This document shows positions 25,935 to 32,650 of a stretch of DNA of 54,510 nucleotides, in pieces (the stretch's first letter is position 1; each line of letters starts with the position of its first letter). The DNA comes from Mycolicibacterium chlorophenolicum. Lineage in GTDB: Bacteria; Actinomycetota; Actinomycetes; Mycobacteriales; Mycobacteriaceae. Under the pieces are notes generated by a model, which saw only the letters and a program-made list of their open reading frames with translations, was not told where the DNA came from and made no database searches. The stretch spans positions 611,172 through 665,681 of the forward strand of contig NZ_JYNL01000064.1 of assembly GCF_001044235.1 (NCBI RefSeq). The letters run 5' to 3'. Made by a program: the position numbers and the translations under genes.

Positions 25935-25989
25935 TAGACTGTGACGGTGATCCGCGAGGGGGTCGTCGGATCCCCCTGCAGGCCCTCGC
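25935..25989 (+). promoter_or_regulatory. gyrB promoter and leader hairpin
   Basis: TAGACT (25935-25940) is a good -10; a -35 is not obvious. The leader can fold GCGAGGG (25954-25960) with CCCTCGC (25983-25989), and GGGGG with CCCCC inside it. DNA gyrase genes are known to respond to relaxation of supercoiling; whether this hairpin takes part is unknown. Confidence 0.4.
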
Positions 25990-26019
25990 CTGCCCAAGAC
26001 CCAAGGAGACGCGTCCAAC

Positions 26020-28047
26020 GTGGCTGCCCAGAAGAACAATGCTCCGAGTGAGTACGGCGCCGACTCGATCAAGGTCCTCGAAGGTCTGGAAGCGGTCCGC
26101 AAGCGCCCGGGCATGTACATCGGGTCCACCGGCGAGCGTGGCCTGCACCATCTGATCTGGGAGGTCGTGGACAACGCCGTCGACGAGGCGATGGCCGGCT
26201 TCGCCACCAAGGTGGATGTGCGGATCCTCGAGGACGGCGGAGTACAGGTCACCGACGACGGCCGCGGCATTCCCGTCGCGATGCACTCCACCGGCATCCC
26301 CACCATCGATGTCGTGATGACGGTGCTGCACGCCGGCGGCAAGTTCGAAGAGGGCGCCTACCAGGTGTCCGGCGGTCTGCACGGCGTGGGTGTGTCCGTG
26401 GTGAACGCGTTGTCGACACGGCTCGAGGCCGATGTCCGCAAGGACGGCTACGAATGGTTCCAGACCTATGACCGCTCGGTGCCGGGGACGCTCCGGCAGG
26501 GCGAGAAGACCAAGGGCACCGGCACCACGATCCGGTTCTGGGCCGACCCGGACATCTTCGAGACCACCAACTACGACTTCGAGACGATCGCGCGCCGACT
26601 GCAGGAGATGGCCTTCCTGAACAAGGGCCTGACCATTGAGCTCACCGACGAGCGGGTGGCGCCGGAAGAGGTCGTGGACGACGTCGTCAGCGACCACGCC
26701 GAGGCGCCGAAGTCCGCCGAGGAGAAGGCGGCCGAGCAGTCCGCGCCGCAGAAGGTCAAGCACCGGGTGTTCCACTACCCCGGCGGTCTGGTCGATTTCG
26801 TCAAGCACATCAACCGCACCAAGACCGCGATCCAGCCCAGCGTCATCGACTTCGACGGTAAGGGCCCCGGTCACGAGGTCGAGATCGCGATGCAGTGGAA
26901 CGCGGGTTACTCCGAGTCGGTGCACACTTTCGCGAACACGATCAACACCCACGAGGGCGGCACGCACGAAGAGGGCTTCCGCGCGGCGCTCACGTCCGTG
27001 GTGAACAAATACGCCAAGGACAAGAAGCTCCTCAAGGAGAAGGATCCGAACCTCACCGGTGACGACATCCGCGAGGGCCTGGCCGCGGTCATCTCGGTGA
27101 AGGTGTCCCAGCCGCAGTTCGAGGGCCAGACCAAGACCAAGCTGGGCAACACCGAGGTCAAGTCCTTCGTCCAGAAGATCTGCAACGAGCAGCTCACCCA
27201 CTGGTTCGAGGCCAATCCGGCCGAGGCGAAAACCGTTGTGAACAAGGCTGTCTCGTCGGCGCAGGCCCGGATGGCGGCGCGCAAGGCGCGCGAGCTGGTG
27301 CGGCGCAAGAGCGCCACCGACATCGGCGGGCTGCCCGGCAAGCTGGCCGACTGCCGCTCGACCGATCCGAGCAAGTCGGAACTGTATGTGGTGGAGGGTG
27401 ACTCGGCCGGCGGTTCGGCCAAGAGCGGCCGGGACTCGATGTTCCAGGCGATCCTCCCGCTGCGCGGCAAGATCATCAACGTCGAGAAGGCCCGCATCGA
27501 TCGCGTGCTGAAGAACACCGAAGTCCAGGCGATCATCACCGCACTGGGCACCGGTATCCACGACGAGTTCGACATCTCGAAGCTGCGCTACCACAAGATC
27601 GTGCTGATGGCCGACGCCGACGTGGACGGCCAGCACATCTCGACGTTGCTGCTGACGCTGCTGTTCCGGTTCATGAAACCGCTGGTGGAGAACGGGCACA
27701 TCTTCCTGGCGCAGCCCCCGCTTTACAAGCTCAAGTGGCAACGCACCGAGCCGGAATTCGCGTACTCCGACCGCGAGCGCGACGGGCTGCTCGAGGCGGG
27801 TCGCGCCGCCGGCAAGCGGATCAACGTCGAAGACGGCATCCAGCGCTACAAGGGTCTGGGCGAGATGGACGCCAAGGAGCTGTGGGAGACCACGATGGAT
27901 CCGTCGGTGCGGGTATTGCGTCAGGTGACGCTCGACGACGCCGCGGCGGCCGACGAACTGTTCTCGATCCTGATGGGTGAAGACGTCGAAGCACGCCGCA
28001 GCTTCATCACCCGCAACGCCAAAGACGTTCGCTTCCTTGACGTTTAA
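26020..28047 (+). CDS. gyrB: DNA gyrase subunit B
   Basis: ATPase subunit of gyrase, which introduces negative supercoils. The 675-residue protein has the GHKL ATP-binding part (EVVDNAVDEAM, DDGRGIPV, GGLHGVGVSVVNALS), the transducer, and the TOPRIM part with EGDSAGGSAKSGRD and the metal site DADVDGQHI; the C-terminus carries QPPLYKLKW. I chose the GTG at 26020, which follows AAGGAG by about 11 bases. It is 26 bases upstream of gyrA and co-transcribed with it. Confidence 0.97.
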   Translation: MAAQKNNAPSEYGADSIKVLEGLEAVRKRPGMYIGSTGERGLHHLIWEVVDNAVDEAMAGFATKVDVRILEDGGVQVTDDGRGIPVAMHSTGIPTIDVVMTVLHAGGKFEEGAYQVSGGLHGVGVSVVNALSTRLEADVRKDGYEWFQTYDRSVPGTLRQGEKTKGTGTTIRFWADPDIFETTNYDFETIARRLQEMAFLNKGLTIELTDERVAPEEVVDDVVSDHAEAPKSAEEKAAEQSAPQKVKHRVFHYPGGLVDFVKHINRTKTAIQPSVIDFDGKGPGHEVEIAMQWNAGYSESVHTFANTINTHEGGTHEEGFRAALTSVVNKYAKDKKLLKEKDPNLTGDDIREGLAAVISVKVSQPQFEGQTKTKLGNTEVKSFVQKICNEQLTHWFEANPAEAKTVVNKAVSSAQARMAARKARELVRRKSATDIGGLPGKLADCRSTDPSKSELYVVEGDSAGGSAKSGRDSMFQAILPLRGKIINVEKARIDRVLKNTEVQAIITALGTGIHDEFDISKLRYHKIVLMADADVDGQHISTLLLTLLFRFMKPLVENGHIFLAQPPLYKLKWQRTEPEFAYSDRERDGLLEAGRAAGKRINVEDGIQRYKGLGEMDAKELWETTMDPSVRVLRQVTLDDAAAADELFSILMGEDVEARRSFITRNAKDVRFLDV

Positions 28048-28073
28048 GACGCTAGACGAGGCATAGGAAACTC

Positions 28074-30599
28074 ATGACTGACACCACGCTGCCGCCGGGC
28101 GACGAGACCGGCGACCGCATCGAACCGGTCGACATCCAGCAGGAGATGCAGCGCAGCTACATCGATTACGCGATGAGCGTGATCGTGGGCCGCGCGCTGC
28201 CCGAGGTTCGGGACGGCCTCAAGCCGGTGCACCGCCGGGTGCTCTACGCGATGTTCGACTCCGGATTCCGGCCCGACCGCGGGCACGCGAAATCCGCACG
28301 CTCGGTAGCCGAGACGATGGGTAACTACCATCCGCACGGCGACTCGTCGATCTACGACACCCTGGTCCGGATGGCGCAGCCGTGGTCGCTGCGCTACCCG
28401 TTGGTCGACGGGCAGGGCAACTTCGGTTCGCCGGGCAACGATCCGCCGGCCGCGATGAGGTACACAGAGGCCCGGCTGACTCCGTTGGCGATGGAGATGC
28501 TGCGTGAAATCGACGAGGAGACAGTCGATTTCATCCCTAACTACGACGGCCGGGTGCAGGAGCCGACGGTTCTGCCGAGCCGGTTCCCGAACCTGCTCGC
28601 CAACGGATCGGGCGGTATCGCGGTCGGCATGGCGACCAACATGCCGCCGCACAACCTGCGCGAGCTCGCCGAGGCGGTCTACTGGTGCCTCGACAACCAC
28701 GAGGCCGACGAGGAGGCCACGCTCACCGCGGTGTGCGAGCGGGTCAAGGGGCCCGACTTCCCCACGTACGGCTTGATCGTCGGCTCACAAGGGATTGCGG
28801 ACACCTACACCACCGGGCGCGGCTCCATCCGCATGCGTGGCGTGGTGGAGATCGAGGAGGACTCCCGCGGGCGAACCTCGCTGGTGATCACCGAGTTGCC
28901 CTACCAGGTCAACCACGACAACTTCATCACCTCGATCGCCGACCAGGTGCGCGACGGCAAGCTCGGCGGCATCTCCAACATCGAGGACCAGAGCAGCGAC
29001 CGCGTCGGGCTGCGCATCGTCGTCGAGGTCAAGCGTGACGCGGTGGCCAAGGTCGTGCTCAACAACCTCTACAAGCACACCCAGTTGCAGACCAGCTTCG
29101 GTGCCAACATGCTGTCGATTGTCGACGGCGTTCCCCGTACGCTGCGCCTCGACCAGCTGATCCGCCACTACGTCAACCATCAGCTCGACGTCATCGTCCG
29201 GCGCACCCGATACCGGTTGCGCAAGGCCAACGAGCGGGCGCACATCCTGCGCGGTCTGGTCAAGGCCCTCGACGCGCTCGACGAGGTCATCGCGTTGATC
29301 CGCGCGTCGGCGACGGTGGAAGTCGCGCGGACCGGCCTGATCGAGTTGCTCGACATCGACGAGATCCAGGCCCAGGCGATCCTGGACATGCAGCTGCGTC
29401 GCTTGGCCGCCCTCGAGCGTCAGCGGATCGTCGACGACCTGGCCAAGATCGAGGCCGAGATCGCCGACCTCGAGGACATTCTGGCCAAGCCGGAACGGCA
29501 GCGCGCCATCGTGCGCGACGAGCTCAAGGAGATCGTCGACAAGTACGGCGACGATCGGCGCACCCGCATCATCGCCGCGGACGGCGAGGTGGCCGACGAG
29601 GACCTGATCGCCCGCGAGGACGTCGTCGTCACGATCACCGAGACCGGCTATGCCAAGCGCACCAAGACCGACCTGTACCGCAGCCAGAAGCGCGGCGGCA
29701 AGGGCGTGCAGGGCGCCGGGCTCAAGCAGGACGACATCGTCAACCACTTCTTCGTCTGCTCCACCCACGACTGGATCCTGTTCTTCACCACTCAGGGCCG
29801 GGTGTACCGCGCGAAGGCCTACGACCTGCCGGAGGCGTCGCGCACCGCACGCGGTCAGCACGTCGCGAACCTGCTGGCCTTCCAGCCCGAGGAACGCATC
29901 GCCCAGGTCATCCAGATCAAGGGCTACGAGGACGCGCCGTACCTGGTGCTCGCCACCCGTAACGGCCTGGTGAAGAAGTCGCGTCTGGTCGACTTCGACT
30001 CCAACCGGTCCGGCGGCATCGTCGCGGTGAACCTGCGCGACGGTGACGAGCTCGTCGGCGCCGTGCTGTGCTCGAGCGAGGACGATCTGCTGTTGGTGTC
30101 GGCCAACGGCCAGTCGATCCGGTTCTCGGCCACCGATGAGGCGCTGCGCCCGATGGGTCGCGCCACCTCCGGTGTGCAGGGCATGCGGTTCAACGGCGAC
30201 GACGCGCTGCTGTCCCTGAATGTGGTCCGGCCCGATACGTATCTGCTGGTGGCGACGTCGGGTGGTTATGCCAAGCGCACGGCCATCGACGAGTACCCGG
30301 TGCAGGGCCGCGGCGGCAAGGGGGTGCTGACCATCATGTTCGACAAGCGTCGTGGCACTCTTGTCGGTGCGTTGATCGTCGACGACGACACCGAGTTGTA
30401 CGCCATCACCTCAGGTGGGGGCGTCATCCGGACCGCCGCGCGACAGGTTCGCAAGGCCGGCCGCCAGACCAAGGGCGTCCGGTTGATGAATCTCGGTGAG
30501 GGCGACACCCTGATCGCGATCGCACGCAACGCCGAAGAGGGCGACGGTACCGACGAGGTCGACACCGACATCGGTGAAGAGCCGACGACGGAGCAGTGA
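28074..30599 (+). CDS. gyrA: DNA gyrase subunit A
   Basis: DNA cleavage-rejoining subunit, 841 residues. The catalytic tyrosine is Tyr130 (AAMRYTEARL) and the GyrA box SQKRGGKGVQG begins the C-terminal wrapping domain of beta-pinwheel repeats. The quinolone-resistance region reads HPHGDSSIYDT: Ser91-Ser92-Asp95. M. tuberculosis has alanine at the position of Ser91, so the serine here is of the type linked to higher fluoroquinolone susceptibility. No intein interrupts the Tyr130 site, unlike some mycobacteria. The coding sequence appears intact. Confidence 0.97.
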   Translation: MTDTTLPPGDETGDRIEPVDIQQEMQRSYIDYAMSVIVGRALPEVRDGLKPVHRRVLYAMFDSGFRPDRGHAKSARSVAETMGNYHPHGDSSIYDTLVRMAQPWSLRYPLVDGQGNFGSPGNDPPAAMRYTEARLTPLAMEMLREIDEETVDFIPNYDGRVQEPTVLPSRFPNLLANGSGGIAVGMATNMPPHNLRELAEAVYWCLDNHEADEEATLTAVCERVKGPDFPTYGLIVGSQGIADTYTTGRGSIRMRGVVEIEEDSRGRTSLVITELPYQVNHDNFITSIADQVRDGKLGGISNIEDQSSDRVGLRIVVEVKRDAVAKVVLNNLYKHTQLQTSFGANMLSIVDGVPRTLRLDQLIRHYVNHQLDVIVRRTRYRLRKANERAHILRGLVKALDALDEVIALIRASATVEVARTGLIELLDIDEIQAQAILDMQLRRLAALERQRIVDDLAKIEAEIADLEDILAKPERQRAIVRDELKEIVDKYGDDRRTRIIAADGEVADEDLIAREDVVVTITETGYAKRTKTDLYRSQKRGGKGVQGAGLKQDDIVNHFFVCSTHDWILFFTTQGRVYRAKAYDLPEASRTARGQHVANLLAFQPEERIAQVIQIKGYEDAPYLVLATRNGLVKKSRLVDFDSNRSGGIVAVNLRDGDELVGAVLCSSEDDLLLVSANGQSIRFSATDEALRPMGRATSGVQGMRFNGDDALLSLNVVRPDTYLLVATSGGYAKRTAIDEYPVQGRGGKGVLTIMFDKRRGTLVGALIVDDDTELYAITSGGGVIRTAARQVRKAGRQTKGVRLMNLGEGDTLIAIARNAEEGDGTDEVDTDIGEEPTTEQ

Positions 30600-30609
30600 G
30601 GAGCGGTCT

Positions 30610-31539
30610 GTGAGCTCACCGAACGAGCCGGGACACCCGCGCGCGGGTGACGCGTCCGGTGCCACCGGCAACGGGTCACCGGCTGCGCCGGCGCCGGTGC
30701 CCAGCGCGGCTCCGCCCCAGGGGCCCGCTCACGGCGCCGAGCACGCTGACGTGCCGCCATGGCAGCGGGGTCCCGCGGCCCGGGCCCGCCAGCAGCAGGC
30801 CCCGGACGCGCAGGGCGGGCTCGACGCCCGGCTGAACCGCTTCATCTCCGGCGGCCAGGACACCGAGTCGGCGCCGCGCGGCGACCGCACCGAGGTGCTT
30901 CGCCCCGAGGGCAACCGTCCCGAAGGCAACCGTCCGGAGGGCAACCGTCCGGAACCGCCGACGCGGACCGAGGCACACCGTCCCGAAGCCCCGACCCGCA
31001 CCGAGAACACCGGCGGCGCGGCGTACAAGAGCGAGCTGCCCGACCTGTCGGGTCCGCCCCGGACGGCGCAGCAGCGTAAGCCGGCGGAGCGTCAGACGTC
31101 CGAGCCGCCCGCCCGTCCCGCACAGAAGGCCGCCGCCGGCCGGGCCGTGCAGGTCGGTCCGCGGCAGCACACCGGGCCGGTCCGCGCGAGCATGCAGATC
31201 CGCCGGGTGGATCCGTGGAGCGCGCTGAAAGTGTCGCTGGTGCTGTCGGTGGCACTGTTCTTCGTGTGGATGATCGCGGTCGCGTTCCTGTACCTGGTGC
31301 TCGGCGGCATGGGCGTCTGGAGCAAGCTCAACAGCAACGTCGGCGACCTGCTGACCAGCGCCAGCGGCAGCTCGGGCGGCGAGCTGGTGTCCAGCGGCAC
31401 GATCTTCGGGGGTGCCGCCCTTATCGGCCTGGTCAACATCGTTCTGCTGACCGCGGCGGCGACGATCGGGGCGTTCATCTACAACCTCACCACCGACCTC
31501 GTGGGCGGTGTCGAGGTCACTCTGGCCGACCGCGACTGA
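30610..31539 (+). CDS. DUF3566 membrane protein (Rv0007-like)
   Basis: A 309-residue protein with a long Pro/Arg/Glu-rich, probably disordered N-terminal half (about 1-185) and a DUF3566 domain (IRRVDPWSALKVSLVLSVAL) with two membrane helices near residues 205-230 and 270-295. The disordered part contains the tandem unit RPEGN three times (DNA repeat of 15 bases, near 30901-30950), which may vary in copy number. GAGGAG lies 6 bases before the GTG at 30610, only 10 bases after gyrA. Function unknown; its fixed place behind gyrA suggests co-expression. Confidence 0.88.
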   Translation: MSSPNEPGHPRAGDASGATGNGSPAAPAPVPSAAPPQGPAHGAEHADVPPWQRGPAARARQQQAPDAQGGLDARLNRFISGGQDTESAPRGDRTEVLRPEGNRPEGNRPEGNRPEPPTRTEAHRPEAPTRTENTGGAAYKSELPDLSGPPRTAQQRKPAERQTSEPPARPAQKAAAGRAVQVGPRQHTGPVRASMQIRRVDPWSALKVSLVLSVALFFVWMIAVAFLYLVLGGMGVWSKLNSNVGDLLTSASGSSGGELVSSGTIFGGAALIGLVNIVLLTAAATIGAFIYNLTTDLVGGVEVTLADRD

Positions 31540-31545
31540 GCTGGT

Positions 31546-31575
31546 TTGGGAGTCGGGTTGTCCGTGCGGTAATCT
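31546..31575 (+). promoter_or_regulatory. Promoter of tRNA-Ile
   Basis: TTGGGA (31546-31551), 18-bp spacer, TAATCT (31570-31575). The start point would be about 15-18 bases before the mature tRNA. Confidence 0.55.
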
Positions 31576-31599
31576 CGCTGCTCGGCCATGCGGTTGCAC

Positions 31600-31673
31600 G
31601 GGGCTATAGCTCAGGCGGTTAGAGCGCTTCGCTGATAACGAAGAGGTCGGAGGTTCGAGTCCTCCTAGCCCCA
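31600..31673 (+). tRNA. ileT: tRNA-Ile (GAT)
   Basis: Acceptor GGGGCTA pairs with TAGCCCC; the anticodon arm CTTCG-CTGATAA-CGAAG shows GAT at 31634-31636; the T-arm contains GGTTCGAGTCC. Discriminator A at 31673; CCA is not encoded. Confidence 0.97.
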
Positions 31674-31690
31674 CGGAAAGGTACACATCG

Positions 31691-31804
31691 ATGAAGGTGG
31701 TGCTGCTGCTCGCGGCGGGCATCGCCGCGGCCGCCGGGTTCGTGGTCTGGCGGACCCAGCACAGCCCCGAGGTGTGGCACACACTCGCCGATGCGCCTTC
31801 CTGA
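31691..31804 (+). CDS. Small DLW-39-like protein between tRNA genes
   Basis: A 37-residue ORF: a basic start (MKVV), a hydrophobic helix (LLLAAGIAAAAGFVVW), then RTQHSPEVWHTLADAPS. Size, helix, position between tRNA-Ile and tRNA-Ala and the acidic-hydrophobic-Trp element match the actinobacterial DLW-39 family, although the motif reads EVW here instead of DLW. GGAAAGG lies 8 bases before the ATG. Probably a single-pass membrane peptide of unknown role. Confidence 0.65.
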   Translation: MKVVLLLAAGIAAAAGFVVWRTQHSPEVWHTLADAPS

Positions 31805-31807
31805 CGA

Positions 31808-31880
31808 GGGGCCTTAGCTCAGTTGGTAGAGCGCTGCCTTTGCAAGGCAGATGTCAGGAGTTCGAATCTCCTAGGCTCCA
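31808..31880 (+). tRNA. alaT: tRNA-Ala (TGC)
   Basis: Acceptor GGGGCCT pairs with AGGCTCC (one G-T pair); the anticodon arm CTGCC-TTTGCAA-GGCAG shows TGC at 31841-31843; the T-loop is TTCGAAT. CCA is not encoded. It lies 3 bases after the small ORF, in one transcript with tRNA-Ile. Confidence 0.97.
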
Positions 31881-32017
31881 CAATTACACCAGCAGCTGTC
31901 CGCGCGCTGTCAGTCCGCTGAGACCCCGCCTCGCCATCGCCGCGAACCGCCCGCACCGAACGCCTCGGCGGTGGACAATCATGCCCACCACTGCAGGTGA
32001 ACGGTGACGAGGGTGAG

Positions 32018-32650
32018 ATGTCGGTGGGCATGTCGACGAAACACCAAAGCGGCTTCACGCCGGCCCTCCGTCGCGCCACCGCCGACGACCACGCCTCGGT
32101 GGACGATCTCGTCGACCTCCCCCGCCTGGCCGAACGCGGGTACTACGCGGCGGTTCTCGGCGGGCTGATCGCGGCTGCCGAGGCCGTCGAGGCAACGTTG
32201 CCCCGAATCCCGCGCGCACTGTGGGTCGAGGGGCTGTCGCCCGCCGAGGTGTCCAAGCGCGCAGCGATCGATGCCGAGTCATCCTTCCTCGACACCCTGG
32301 GCGGATCCCGCCTCGACTCTCCGCGTGTCTGCGACATCGGCGGACAGCCGTTGACGACGCCAGGACGCGCCGCCATGGTGGGCCTGGTCTACGTCTACGT
32401 GGGTTCGGCTCTCGGCGGCTTGCATCTGCTGCGCGTCGCCCGAACCGCGTCGTGGTGGCAGATCGACCGCGAACAGTTGCTGCTCCGACCCTATGGCGAT
32501 CATCTCCAGGCCCGCTGGCGCGCGGTGCTCAAGGCCGTGGATCACGTGGAAGCGAAGGAGGCGGACACCGCAATCGCGGCCGCGCGTGCCGGCTTCGACC
32601 TCCACCGGAGGGCGCTCGTCGCACATCTTTCGGCCGGTGGCCATCGATGA
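32018..32650 (+). CDS. bphO: Biliverdin-producing heme oxygenase (BphO-like)
   Basis: A protein of about 210 residues that should open heme to biliverdin, CO and iron. LRRATADDHASVDDL carries the proximal heme histidine (His25 from this start), and YVYVGSALGGLHLLRVA matches the distal-helix signature YVLEGSxLGG of bacterial heme oxygenases of the phytochrome-linked type. The stop overlaps the start of the phytochrome gene (ATGA at 32647-32650), so the enzyme is coupled to its chromophore user. Starts at 31997 (GTG) or 32030 (ATG) are possible; I prefer the ATG at 32018 for its GAGGG upstream. The gene lies in an accessory insert after tRNA-Ala. Confidence 0.82.
   Translation: MSVGMSTKHQSGFTPALRRATADDHASVDDLVDLPRLAERGYYAAVLGGLIAAAEAVEATLPRIPRALWVEGLSPAEVSKRAAIDAESSFLDTLGGSRLDSPRVCDIGGQPLTTPGRAAMVGLVYVYVGSALGGLHLLRVARTASWWQIDREQLLLRPYGDHLQARWRAVLKAVDHVEAKEADTAIAAARAGFDLHRRALVAHLSAGGHR

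Noticed and set aside
28074..30599. Intein in gyrA
   Set aside because: The sequence around the active-site Tyr130 is continuous; no intein motifs interrupt it.
30901..30950. 15-base tandem repeat
   Set aside because: It encodes RPEGN units in the disordered part of the DUF3566 protein. Noted as a possible length-variable site, not a separate element.
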